Shown here in pieces: positions 24,447 to 32,208 of a stretch of DNA of 42,651 nucleotides. Below the pieces are notes generated by a model. The model made no database searches. It was not told the DNA's origin and was given only the letters and a program-made list of their open reading frames with translations. The stretch spans positions 1 through 42,651 of the forward strand of contig ONSR01000028.1 in the NCBI GenBank assembly GCA_900320565.1, written 5' to 3'. A program made the position numbers and the translations under genes. The stretch is from an uncultured Prevotellaceae bacterium (GTDB taxonomy: Bacteria; Bacteroidota; Bacteroidia; Bacteroidales; Bacteroidaceae). Each line of letters starts with the position of its first letter. Positions within the stretch are counted from its first letter, which is position 1.

Positions 24447-24478
24447 CAAAGTTACGACAATAGCAAGAGATAAACAAA
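24447..24478 (-). promoter_or_regulatory. Promoter of the pyrK-pyrD-trmD chain
   Basis: On the minus strand TTTG, 20 bp, TAACTTTG is a full match to the Bacteroidetes consensus. The -7 element lies 25 bp before the pyrK ATG. Confidence 0.8.
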
Positions 24479-24550
24479 CAAAACAAGCAAAAATGTGTCG
24501 TATTATGCCTAAGCGTAACAGTTATGCAACAAAGTTATGGCTAAAAAAAA

Positions 24551-24574
24551 TCGGAACATAAAACTATGTTCCGA
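24551..24574 (-). terminator. Intrinsic terminator of the XRE regulator gene
   Basis: TCGGAACATA and TATGTTCCGA pair perfectly over 10 bp with a 4-nt loop. On the minus strand it is followed by eight T, directly past the stop of the XRE gene. Confidence 0.9.
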
Positions 24575-24580
24575 CATTTT

Positions 24581-25036
24581 TCATTGTTTAGGAGAGAATA
24601 TCTCGTATGTTCCGTCGTCATAAAAGACTCTTATTTCTGCTATTTTACGAGAAGGTTTGTCAAATATTTTTCCTTCTAACGTCAAATTAGAAGTTTGAGG
24701 GGGCATCTGCTGAGAGGTTGCAAGATGATCCATGAACCCAGGTTGAATAGGCAAACCAGAGCCAGATGATGGCGCAATCTGTGATCCTTCATTATTCGAT
24801 TCGAATTGCGGAGAAACAGGAGCTGTAGAACCAAACATCTCGCCTTTTCCGTTCATCAGCCAATCCATATTAACCTCAGGAAAACGTTCATGAATGTTAT
24901 TAAGGGTGTTAAGGGTCGGCTTGTTCCTGCCACTAAAAATACTCGATAGCGTTCCTGGCGAAATACATATCTCGTTAGCAAAATCCTTTTGCGACATTCC
25001 CATGTGTTTCATGAGAGCACTAATCCTGTCCTTCAT
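24581..25036 (-). CDS. XRE-family transcriptional regulator
   Basis: The product has 151 aa. Residues about 1-65 form a helix-turn-helix of the Cro/CI type (RISALMKHMGMSQKDFANEI, ISPGTLSSIFSGRNKP) followed by VNMDWLMNGKGEMF, a pattern common in Bacteroidales. A long Ser/Pro/Gln-rich linker (about 70-115) leads to a short beta tail (IAEIRVFYDDGTYEIFSP). It stands alone with its own promoter and terminator. The target is unknown, but a 21-bp dyad lies upstream of its own promoter, so self-control is possible. Confidence 0.88.
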   Translation of the reverse strand: MKDRISALMKHMGMSQKDFANEICISPGTLSSIFSGRNKPTLNTLNNIHERFPEVNMDWLMNGKGEMFGSTAPVSPQFESNNEGSQIAPSSGSGLPIQPGFMDHLATSQQMPPQTSNLTLEGKIFDKPSRKIAEIRVFYDDGTYEIFSPKQ

Positions 25037-25086
25037 AATATATAAGTGTATCGTTTTACGTGCCTGTTTGCATTTCTAAACCTGTG

Positions 25087-25117
25087 CAAAGGTACAAAAT
25101 AAAGTTTAATCTACAAA
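25087..25117 (-). promoter_or_regulatory. Promoter of the XRE regulator gene
   Basis: On the minus strand TTTG, 19 bp, TACCTTTG, a full consensus match. The leader to the ATG is about 45 nt. Confidence 0.8.
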
Positions 25118-25148
25118 ACTTTTGCTTTGGAAATTTAAAAATTCATGC

Positions 25149-25169
25149 AGTTTTGCGATTCACAAAACT
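25149..25169. promoter_or_regulatory. Candidate operator dyad upstream of the XRE gene
   Basis: AGTTTTG, 7 bp, CAAAACT forms a perfect 7-7-7 dyad about 30 bp upstream of the -33 element. A further half site (TTCACAAAAC) follows at about 25173. Confidence 0.4.
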
Positions 25170-25797
25170 ATATTCACAAAACAAAATTAACTTGTGGCAC
25201 TAACTAATTCTTCTTGAACAAAACCCTCTATCTGCCACAAAATCAGCTTAAAGTAAGTTTGTTTTGCAAAATCGCATATCATTCTGGGTTTTATAGCGTA
25301 ATGCACGTGCCTGGCATACGTTCCTGGGCATCTTCAGGTCAGAAGTGGCACTTTTCCCCTGTTTTGTGCAATTATATCTCCATTTTATTTTGGCCAAATT
25401 GCATTATTCACTGGTTTTCAATGCAATAAGAATGTCAATTCGTTATGCATAAGATTTCACAGAAATATGCAGCGGCCTGTGTTTTGATTTTGATATTGCA
25501 GTTTTGGAAACAAAACAGACAAGTATGGCATTAGGGAGTTTTGTAAATTGAATTGGTCGTTTTGTTTGGTTTTGTATGGAAATGCGCCTGTTTATGTTTC
25601 TGAATCCAAACAAGCTAAAAACACGGAAAAACAGCCAAAATCGCAAAAATCGACGTTTTTCGCATTCTTTCGGACCGAGGGGAAGGTTGAGGATTTTCGT
25701 GCGATTCTCAGAAGGGTAGAATCCTATCTAAGGTGTTTTATTTCAGGGGATAAGGGCAGAAAACTGGCTTCGTGAGCCAAGACAGTTTTGGTGAAAA

Positions 25798-26814
25798 TTA
25801 ATGTAAAATAAAGAAGATTAGGTCCTGAAGAAGCTCTTCTTGGGGTGTTCTTACGCCCCCTACCCCCTTACTTTTGGCGTCAGTTTTGCGAATTTCGCCC
25901 AAAATTTGCATTACCTTCACGCCGGAGTAGTTTCTTCGGGCTGGCCCGATGTCCATCCTGACCTTCCATTCTGTCTTCCCTAACCAGGCAGCTATACCGG
26001 CATCACTTTTGTCTGGAGCATAATATGCCAGCATAACGTCAGAAAAAAATGTAAATAAATTGGTAAGGGTTCTGGTGATGAAGAAGCTGCGAGGGTTGCC
26101 TTGATAGTATTTTACTATTTGGTTTGCACGGAAGATGTTACGTTGCGCGAGGGCGGACTGCAGTTCGAAGTCATTAAAGTCCTTGCTCATGCCAGTCAGT
26201 TCCTCGACGAGCGAGGCCCCTACTACCCTATTTCCATTCAGAGCGAGGAGCAGTTTGTCCATTTCCGTGGTGAGTCGGCTCAAGTCGGAGCCTACATGCC
26301 CCGCAAGCATCAGAACGGCTTGGGGCTCGATATCGACATTATGTTTATGAAGATATTGCGAGATGAAGGGTGCGAGCTGGTTGTCGAAAAGGCGTTTGCT
26401 CTCGAAGACGACGCCCACTTGCTGAATGGCTTTGGCAGCGGCCTTTCGTGCGTCGAGTTTTCCGTGCTTGTGGCAAAAGACGAGAACCGTCGTGGGAGTG
26501 AGGTGCTCGAGATATGCCTCGAGGCCATCGAGGGAGCGTATTGCTTGTGCTTCTCGCACGAGGACGACACGCTTTTCGGCCATCATGGGATAGGCATGAG
26601 CCAGTTCGATCACCTTGTCTATATCGACTTCTGCGCCATAGACGATGTCGAGGTTGAAATCCTTCTCGTCCTCCGTCAGCACAGCATCCACGATGGCATC
26701 GCTCAGCTTATCGATATAATAGTCCTCCTCGCCCATCAGATAATAGACGGGAGCCACTTTCTGCGCCTTAAGGTCGCGCAGGATATCGTCGTATGTAATG
26801 CCCTTCGCTGCCAT
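25798..26814 (-). CDS. holA: DNA polymerase III subunit delta
   Basis: The product has 338 aa, normal for HolA. It starts with the pattern VAPVYYLMGEEDYYIDKLSDAI and has the AAA+-like core MAEKRVVLVREAQAI, VLVFCHKHGKLDAR and the late FNDFELQSALAQRN segment. Delta opens the beta clamp within the clamp loader. It lies 2 bp after amn on the same strand, so the two are co-transcribed. Confidence 0.92.
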   Translation of the reverse strand: MAAKGITYDDILRDLKAQKVAPVYYLMGEEDYYIDKLSDAIVDAVLTEDEKDFNLDIVYGAEVDIDKVIELAHAYPMMAEKRVVLVREAQAIRSLDGLEAYLEHLTPTTVLVFCHKHGKLDARKAAAKAIQQVGVVFESKRLFDNQLAPFISQYLHKHNVDIEPQAVLMLAGHVGSDLSRLTTEMDKLLLALNGNRVVGASLVEELTGMSKDFNDFELQSALAQRNIFRANQIVKYYQGNPRSFFITRTLTNLFTFFSDVMLAYYAPDKSDAGIAAWLGKTEWKVRMDIGPARRNYSGVKVMQILGEIRKTDAKSKGVGGVRTPQEELLQDLIFFILH

Positions 26815-26816
26815 AT

Positions 26817-27593
26817 TTAGTAGTCGAACTTCAGGTGCTTGACAGTCTTCTTGTCCTGTTTGATCATTTCGAGTGCCTGAATGCCTATGTTTACATGATC
26901 GACCACATAACCTGCCGTCACCTGACGGTCGCTTTCGCTCGTCTTCACGCCTTCAGGTGTCATGGGGTTGTCGCTGACCAGAAGGAGTGCTCCCGTCGGG
27001 ATGTGATTGGCGAAGCCACAAGTGAAAAGCGTTGCCGTCTCCATATCGACAGCCATTGCCCGCGTTGTGCGGAGGTACTCCTTGAACTTGTCGTCGTGTT
27101 CCCAGACGCGTCGGTTGGTCGTATAGACTGTGCCGGTCCAGTAATCGAAGCCAAGGTCTCGGATTGTTGAGCTGACTGCACGTTGCAACATGAACGCGGG
27201 GAGAGCAGGCACTTCGGGCGGGAAGTAGTCGTTGCTGGTACCCTCTCCTCGGATGCCAGCAATGGGCAGGACGAGGTCGCCGCGTTGTGTCTTCGATGAG
27301 ATGCCGCCACATTTGCCCAGGAACAGGCAGGCTTTCGGCTTGATGGCGCTCAGCAAGTCCATGATGATGGCAGCGTTCGGGCTACCCATACCGAAGTTGA
27401 TGATGGTGATGCCGTCAGCCGTTGCACATCGCATGTTCGAGGTGTAGGCGGGTTTTTCTATGCCGAAGTTGTCGCAGAAGATGTCCACATAGTTATTGAA
27501 GTTAGTGAGCAGAATGTATGTTCCGAAGCTCTCGAGTGGCATTTGCGTGTATCTTGGCAACCAATTCTCTACGATTTCTTGCTTTGTCTTCAT
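26817..27593 (-). CDS. amn: AMP nucleosidase
   Basis: The product has 258 aa. It is the short Bacteroidetes form of the nucleoside-phosphorylase fold that cleaves AMP to adenine and ribose 5-phosphate. Motifs are IINFGMGSPNAAIIMDLL, FLGKCGGIS, RGEGTSNDYFPPEVPALP, AVDMETATLF and LLVSDNPMTPEGVKT. The long N-terminal domain of the E. coli enzyme is absent, as is usual in this phylum. Its promoter overlaps that of the divergent HsdR-N-like gene. Confidence 0.92.
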   Translation of the reverse strand: MKTKQEIVENWLPRYTQMPLESFGTYILLTNFNNYVDIFCDNFGIEKPAYTSNMRCATADGITIINFGMGSPNAAIIMDLLSAIKPKACLFLGKCGGISSKTQRGDLVLPIAGIRGEGTSNDYFPPEVPALPAFMLQRAVSSTIRDLGFDYWTGTVYTTNRRVWEHDDKFKEYLRTTRAMAVDMETATLFTCGFANHIPTGALLLVSDNPMTPEGVKTSESDRQVTAGYVVDHVNIGIQALEMIKQDKKTVKHLKFDY

Positions 27594-27609
27594 CTTTTAT
27601 GTAATTTTG
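27579..27609 (+). promoter_or_regulatory. Promoter of the HsdR-N-like gene
   Basis: TTG at 27579-27581, 20 bp, then TAATTTTG at 27602-27609. It interlocks with the opposite amn promoter, whose -7 element begins 3 bp farther on. Confidence 0.65.
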
Positions 27610-27612
27610 CAG

Positions 27613-27620
27613 CAAAGTTA
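27613..27620 (-). promoter_or_regulatory. Promoter -7 element of amn
   Basis: TAACTTTG on the minus strand, 19 bp before the amn ATG. The predicted start of each transcript falls in or next to the -7 element of the other gene. Confidence 0.65.
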
Positions 27621-27634
27621 CGAAAAAAATCGAT

Positions 27635-28087
27635 ATGCAGGTACTTAACCTTCCGAAAACTGAGCTTAAGGTCACGACAAAGGCCGGGAAACCTCATGTT
27701 TTTGACGTTTTGAGGCGGAAATATGTGGCTCTGACGCCCGAGGAATGGGTTCGGCAGCAGTTCGTCCACTTCCTGATTAGTCAGAAAGGCTATCCTGCAG
27801 AGTGCATTGGCAACGAGGTGTCCATCACCCTGAACGGCACGAAGAAGCGTTGCGACTCGGTTGTCTATGGCAAACAGGCTGAGCCACTGATGATTATCGA
27901 GTACAAGGCGCCCAATATCGACATCACTCAGCAGGTCTTCGAGCAGATAAGCCGATACAATATCCGGCTTCGAGTGAAGTGGCTCATTGTGAGCAACGGG
28001 TTGCAACATTACTGCTGCCAGATAGACTACGAAAGCGGCACCTACCAGTTTGTCGAGGACATTCCGACATACAACGACATCAAATAA
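27635..28087 (+). CDS. Orphan HsdR N-terminal-like nuclease-fold protein
   Basis: The product has 150 aa and matches the HSDR_N_2 type, a PD-(D/E)xK nuclease fold: TPEEWVRQQFVHFLISQKGYP, the aspartate in KKRCDSVVYG and the IIEYKAP motif with the E-x-K pair. A short YQFVEDIPTY end follows. No HsdM, HsdS or helicase part is present, so it is not a restriction enzyme as such. Stand-alone copies are common in Bacteroidetes and of unknown role. Confidence 0.85.
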   Translation: MQVLNLPKTELKVTTKAGKPHVFDVLRRKYVALTPEEWVRQQFVHFLISQKGYPAECIGNEVSITLNGTKKRCDSVVYGKQAEPLMIIEYKAPNIDITQQVFEQISRYNIRLRVKWLIVSNGLQHYCCQIDYESGTYQFVEDIPTYNDIK

Positions 28088-28446
28088 TCTCGGATAACAC
28101 AGAGCCTTTCCCAAGGAAACATAAGAGTCCGAAAAACGCCCTATAGAGTAGCGACAAACGCCCTATAGGGGCGACTGGGGTCCGGAGTATGCTCCGGAGA
28201 AGCCACTGAATGTGGCTTCGGCCCCACAAAGGGGAGCGAGTTTCCACTCGCGACGCCCTATAGGGGAGTGAACAACGCCCTATAGGGGAGTGAGCAACGC
28301 CCTATAGGGGAGTGACAGACATCCTATACCTTTTGCGTCAAATAGGTTGTCCTCGTCGGGAAACGCCCCACGGCAGCTTAAAAAAGGAAGGCGTGCCCCT
28401 GTCTTTACAGAAGCACGCCCATATAGTTTCTCAAACGAGATTGGTC
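28088..28446. other. 359-bp gap between convergent genes, mainly a 22-bp array
   Basis: The array takes up 28137-28332. The rest holds AGGAAGGCGTGCCCCTG...CAGAAGCACGCCCATA near 28385-28420, whose GGCGTGC and GCACGCC words could pair as a terminator stem for the zinc-ribbon gene or the orphan nuclease gene. Confidence 0.6.
28137..28332. repeat. 22-bp tandem array with CCCTATAGGG dyads and a mosaic of other hairpins
   Basis: CCCTATAGGG (or CCCTATAGAG) is centred at 28143.5 and 28165.5, then again at 28260.5, 28282.5 and 28304.5, with a degraded copy at 28326.5, all 22 bp apart within each run. Between the runs stand four unrelated hairpins: TCCGGAG/CTCCGGA (28181), AAGCCAC/GTGGCTT (28200), CCCC/GGGG (28222) and CGAGT/ACTCG (28237). 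Confidence 0.9.
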
Positions 28447-29274
28447 TTATTCCTCCTTCTTCTTCGAAGCACGCTTACGAGTACCCTTCTTTGCTCCTTC
28501 CTGAGCTTCTGAGGGCAGTCCGGCCAGTTCGCGGTCAATCATGATGCGGCCACAGTACTCGCAAACGATAATCTTCTTGCGGCTACGGATGTCGAGCTGA
28601 CGCTGTGGCGGTATCTTGTTGAAGCAACCGCAGCAGGCGTCGCGCTGAACAGAGACGATGCCCAAGCCGTTGCGACTATTGCGGCGAATGCGCTTGAAGG
28701 CATTCAGGAGACGCGGCTCGATGGTGAGTTCCAGGTTCTTAGCCCTTTCGCGGAGCTTCTCCTCCTCAGCCTTAGTCTCGCTTACAATCTCCTCCAGTTC
28801 CTCTTTCTTCGTTTCGAGGAGCACTCGGCGGTCGTTCACGTCGAGGTTGCAACGCGTCATCTCGGCTGTCTTTGCCTCAACGAGTTCCTTAGCCTCGCGT
28901 ATCTTCTTCTCGTGCAACTGGTTGTCGAGTTCGGCATACTCCACTTGCTTCGTCAGGCTGTCGTACTCACGATTGTTACGGACGCTGTCCATCTGCGTGT
29001 TGTAACGCTCGATGTTTGCCTTGTTCTCGGTAATCTTACCGTTGCGTTCGCTGATTTCCTTCTTCAGCTCGGCAATGTCGTTGTTGATTTTCTCGATGCG
29101 AGTCGTCATACCCTCGATTTCGTCCTCCAGGTCCTGAACCTCAAGGGGCAGCTCGCCGCGCAGTGTCTTGATGCTGTCAATCTCTGAAAGCATGCTCTGA
29201 AGAGCATAAAGGTTCTTCAGTTTCTCCTCAACGCTGTAGTCAGCGGGGTCTTTCTTAGCTTTTTCTCTTGCCAT
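28447..29274 (-). CDS. Coiled-coil protein with C4 zinc ribbon (CT398/DUF164-like)
   Basis: The product has 275 aa. Residues about 15-190 form a long charged coiled coil (LEDEIEGMTTRIEKINNDIAELKKE and further heptads). A zinc ribbon follows with cysteines in CCGCFNKIPPQRQLDI and VCEYCGRIM. The tail is rich in Lys and Arg (KKGTRKRASKKKEE). The family is widespread and its exact role is not settled. It lies 4 bp after the NIF3 gene on the same strand, a conserved pair in Bacteroidetes as I recall. Confidence 0.88.
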   Translation of the reverse strand: MAREKAKKDPADYSVEEKLKNLYALQSMLSEIDSIKTLRGELPLEVQDLEDEIEGMTTRIEKINNDIAELKKEISERNGKITENKANIERYNTQMDSVRNNREYDSLTKQVEYAELDNQLHEKKIREAKELVEAKTAEMTRCNLDVNDRRVLLETKKEELEEIVSETKAEEEKLRERAKNLELTIEPRLLNAFKRIRRNSRNGLGIVSVQRDACCGCFNKIPPQRQLDIRSRKKIIVCEYCGRIMIDRELAGLPSEAQEGAKKGTRKRASKKKEE

Positions 29275-29278
29275 AATG

Positions 29279-30094
29279 TTATAAGTATTTGATGGGATTG
29301 GTGCAGACTGTCGTCTTGAAGAGCGGCAGCCTTGGGCACCTCTCGCCTATAATTGAATTGAATATATCCATCGTGTATTGCTCGCTCTGATAGTGACCGA
29401 GCACGCCAATCTGTATCTGTCCGTTGTGCCCGAAGTACTGATGATAGTGCATCTCTCCCGTCAGGAACGCATCTGCACCAGCTCTCACAGCCTCATCCAA
29501 GAGGAAATCCCCTGCCCCGCCACAAACGGCGACGCTCTCTATGGGACGGGCCAACAACTCGTTGTGCATCAGGCACTCCACACCGAAAGCCTGCTTCACC
29601 CTTTGCAGGAAAGCCAACGAGTCTTCCCCTTCGGGCAGATAACCTATCACGCCCGAGCCGGCCTGCACCGTATGGGCACTCTGGCCGATGCCGACAGCCA
29701 CCTGTCTGGGCTGCAGCAGCACCACATCCACCAGCCCGAGTCGCTCGGCCATCATGTAGTTGACGCCATCCACAGCAGCATCCAGGTTGGTATGAGCCGA
29801 ATAGATGGCAATGTCGTTCTGCACGGCCATACGCACGCAACGCTGCACCACATCCGCATCCGTCAGGTGTTTCAGTCCATGGAAGATAAGCGGATGGTGC
29901 GACACAATCATATTGCATCCCAACTCCATCGCCTCTCGAATCACCTCCTCCGTGACGTCCAGGCACAATAAAGCCCCTGACACTTCCGCTTCTGTCAATC
30001 CAACCTGCAAGCCAGCATTATCGTAGCTTTCCTGCAAGGGCAGAGGCGCGAAATCTTCAAGGGCGTCGATAACGTCTTGAACTCTTACGCTCAT
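29279..30094 (-). CDS. NIF3-like dinuclear metal-centre protein
   Basis: The product has 271 aa. Metal-ligand motifs are MIVSHHPLIFHG, YSAHTNLDAA, LTGEMHYH and GHYQSE. Many Bacteroidetes members are longer (about 365 aa) because of an inserted PII-like domain; this copy is the short form. The function is uncertain, with proposals including GTP cyclohydrolase-like metal chemistry. It has a full promoter, divergent from aguA, and heads a two-gene unit with the zinc-ribbon gene. Confidence 0.92.
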   Translation of the reverse strand: MSVRVQDVIDALEDFAPLPLQESYDNAGLQVGLTEAEVSGALLCLDVTEEVIREAMELGCNMIVSHHPLIFHGLKHLTDADVVQRCVRMAVQNDIAIYSAHTNLDAAVDGVNYMMAERLGLVDVVLLQPRQVAVGIGQSAHTVQAGSGVIGYLPEGEDSLAFLQRVKQAFGVECLMHNELLARPIESVAVCGGAGDFLLDEAVRAGADAFLTGEMHYHQYFGHNGQIQIGVLGHYQSEQYTMDIFNSIIGERCPRLPLFKTTVCTNPIKYL

Positions 30095-30138
30095 ACGAAC
30101 AGTATGTTTTTAGTGTGCAATTACATACAATTGCGCTG

Positions 30139-30170
30139 CAAAGGTACGGCTTTCCAAGATAAAAACCAAA
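30139..30170 (-). promoter_or_regulatory. Promoter of the NIF3-like gene
   Basis: On the minus strand TTTG, 20 bp, TACCTTTG, a full match. The -33 element is only 4 bp from that of the divergent aguA promoter. Confidence 0.8.
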
Positions 30171-30174
30171 TTTC

Positions 30175-30207
30175 TTTGCATTAATTCTTAATTTATTCGT
30201 AACTTTG
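30175..30207 (+). promoter_or_regulatory. Promoter of aguA-aguB
   Basis: TTTG at 30175, 21 bp, TAACTTTG at 30200-30207, 24 bp before the chosen ATG. Confidence 0.8.
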
Positions 30208-30231
30208 CACACCCATATTATACATCCTCCT

Positions 30232-31272
30232 ATGCCAAGCAGTCAATCATACTTGCCAGCCGAATGGCACGAACAAGGTGCCGTGCAGCTCACATGGCCG
30301 CATGCCGGTACTGATTGGCATCCCATTCTGGAGGCCGTGAACCGCTGCTATATTGATATGGCGAAGGCTCTCTCTACGCGCGTACATATTATTATAGTAA
30401 CACCTGAGCCTGCCCATGTTCGCCAATTGCTCGAAGAGGCTTTGACTACAAGGGAACTTACCCGCATCTCCTTCTGCAAAGCGCCGACCAACGACACTTG
30501 GGCTCGCGACCATGGCTTCATCACATTGCTTGCCAATGACGGCCCCCATCTGCTCGACTTTAAGTTCAACGGCTGGGGCGAGAAGTTCCCCGCCGAACTC
30601 GATAACGAGATTTGCCGAAGAATGGCAGAGCAGAACATTCTAAAAGGGACGTATGAATGCCACCTCGATTTCGTTCTCGAGGGAGGCAGCATCGAGAGCG
30701 ACGGCAAAGGGACCATCTTGACTACAAGCAAATGCCTGCTTGCGCCACATCGCAACCAGCCTCTCACAAAGGAACAGATTGAGGCTCGACTACTCGAAGC
30801 ACTTCATGCGGAACGCATCCTGTGGCTCGACTACGGCTACCTCGCCGGCGACGACACAGACAGCCATATCGACACACTGGCTCGCTTCTGTCCCGACGAC
30901 ACGATCGCCTACGTGCAATGCCTCGACAAGGAAGACGAGCATTATGCTGAACTATCAAAGATGGAAGCGCAGCTCCAGTCGTTCCGCACCACAAATGGCA
31001 AGCCTTATCGTCTCATCCCATTGCCCATGGCAAAGGCCATTTACGACGAAGACGGCAATCGACTGCCTGCCACTTACGCTAACTTCCTTATCACGAACGG
31101 CGCCGTCTTGATGCCCACCTATGGCGATGCATCGACCGACCTCAAGGCAAAGGAACGGCTTCAGGAAGCATTCCCTCATCACGACATCATCGGCATTGAC
31201 TGCCAAACACTCATCATCCAGCATGGAAGCCTGCACTGCTGCACCATGCAATTTCCAAGAGAAGCATTATGA
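30232..31272 (+). CDS. aguA: Agmatine deiminase
   Basis: From the ATG at 30232 the product has 346 aa. The frame is open to a TTG at 30205, but that lies in the promoter. It is a pentein-fold hydrolase that turns agmatine into N-carbamoylputrescine and ammonia. Motifs are DTWARDHG, DFVLEGGSIESDGKG, AGDDTDSHIDTLARF and the catalytic cysteine in HGSLHCCTMQFP. It overlaps aguB by 4 bp, so the two proteins are made together. The pair gives a putrescine route from agmatine. Confidence 0.95.
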   Translation: MPSSQSYLPAEWHEQGAVQLTWPHAGTDWHPILEAVNRCYIDMAKALSTRVHIIIVTPEPAHVRQLLEEALTTRELTRISFCKAPTNDTWARDHGFITLLANDGPHLLDFKFNGWGEKFPAELDNEICRRMAEQNILKGTYECHLDFVLEGGSIESDGKGTILTTSKCLLAPHRNQPLTKEQIEARLLEALHAERILWLDYGYLAGDDTDSHIDTLARFCPDDTIAYVQCLDKEDEHYAELSKMEAQLQSFRTTNGKPYRLIPLPMAKAIYDEDGNRLPATYANFLITNGAVLMPTYGDASTDLKAKERLQEAFPHHDIIGIDCQTLIIQHGSLHCCTMQFPREAL

Positions 31273-32150
31273 AGATAGGTATCATACAACAAAGCTGCAC
31301 AGAAAGTGTTGCAGAGAATCGCAAGAAGATTGCGCTGAGCATCAGCAAGCTAGCCAAGAAAGGTGCAGAGCTCGTCGTTCTTCAAGAACTGCACGACAGC
31401 CCTTACTTCTGCCAGACGGAAGATGTAATGAACTTCCGCTACGCCCAATCCATTCCAGGCGATGCAACAGAGTTCTATTCGAAGAAAGCAAGAGAGAACC
31501 ATGTCGTCCTCGTCACGAGTCTCTTCGAACGTCGTGCCCCAGGTCTCTATCACAACACGGCAGTCGTCTTCGATATCGATGGCAGCATCGCAGGCAGATA
31601 TCGCAAGATGCACATTCCCGACGACCCTGCCTATTACGAGAAATTCTATTTCACGCCTGGCGACATTGGCTTCCACCCCATCGAGACAAGCATAGGAAAG
31701 CTTGGCGTACAAGTGTGCTGGGACCAATGGTATCCCGAGGGAGCACGCCTCATGGCCCTGCAGGGAGCAGACGTCCTTATCTTCCCTACTGCCATTGGCT
31801 TCGAGAGCACCGACACCAAGGAGGAGCAGCAACGTCAGCGCGATGCTTGGATGACCATTCAGCGCAGCCACGCCATTGCCAACGGCATCCCTGTCGTGGC
31901 AGTCAATCGCGTCGGCTTTGAGCCAGACCCAAGCGGCGCGACTGGTGGCATCCAGTTCTGGGGAAGCAGTTTCGTGGCAGGCCAGCAGGGCGAACTACTC
32001 TATCAGGCTAGCGACACCAAGCAAGAAGCCGTCGTCGTAGATGTTGACCTGCAGCGCACAGAAACCGTCCGACAATGGTGGCCCTTCCTGCGCGACCGTC
32101 GCATCGATGCTTTCGACGACCTCTCCCGTCGCTTCATAGAGACCCCCTAA
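31269..32150 (+). CDS. aguB: N-carbamoylputrescine amidase
   Basis: The product has 293 aa and is a nitrilase-family enzyme with the catalytic triad Glu in VVLQELHDSPYF, Lys in GRYRKMHIPDDP and Cys in LGVQVCWDQWYPEGAR. It splits N-carbamoylputrescine to putrescine, carbon dioxide and ammonia. Its ATG overlaps the aguA stop. The last codons run into CCCCCTAACCCCCTTTAGGG, a short stem that may aid termination. Confidence 0.96.
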   Translation: MKIGIIQQSCTESVAENRKKIALSISKLAKKGAELVVLQELHDSPYFCQTEDVMNFRYAQSIPGDATEFYSKKARENHVVLVTSLFERRAPGLYHNTAVVFDIDGSIAGRYRKMHIPDDPAYYEKFYFTPGDIGFHPIETSIGKLGVQVCWDQWYPEGARLMALQGADVLIFPTAIGFESTDTKEEQQRQRDAWMTIQRSHAIANGIPVVAVNRVGFEPDPSGATGGIQFWGSSFVAGQQGELLYQASDTKQEAVVVDVDLQRTETVRQWWPFLRDRRIDAFDDLSRRFIETP

Positions 32151-32175
32151 CCCCCTTTAGGGAGAATAAATCCTA

Positions 32176-32201
32176 AAATCGTAAATCGTCAAATCGTAAA
32201 T
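32176..32201. repeat. 7-bp repeat (AAATCGT) before glnN
   Basis: AAATCGT occurs three times in a row (once with an extra C), ending 8 bp before the glutamine synthetase start codon, where it takes the place of a ribosome site. Confidence 0.65.
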
Positions 32202-32208
32202 ATAAAAG

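Larger units (their letters stand above)
25037..25797. other. 761-bp gap, promoter region plus AT-rich DNA without genes
   Basis: Besides the XRE promoter and dyad, the gap holds several GTTTTG/CAAAAC words and a segment near 25630-25660 with AAAATCGACGTTTTT, related to the 13838 repeat. Short frames at 25214-25429, 25443-25646 and 25548-25775 have no start signal or gene-like composition and are not called. Confidence 0.6.

Noticed and set aside
25214-25775. Three short frames of 67-75 codons
   Set aside because: They overlap each other in AT-rich DNA, with odd composition and no start signals.
28137-28332. CRISPR-like array
   Set aside because: Units follow each other without unique spacers of constant length, the period is only 22 bp, and no cas genes are present.
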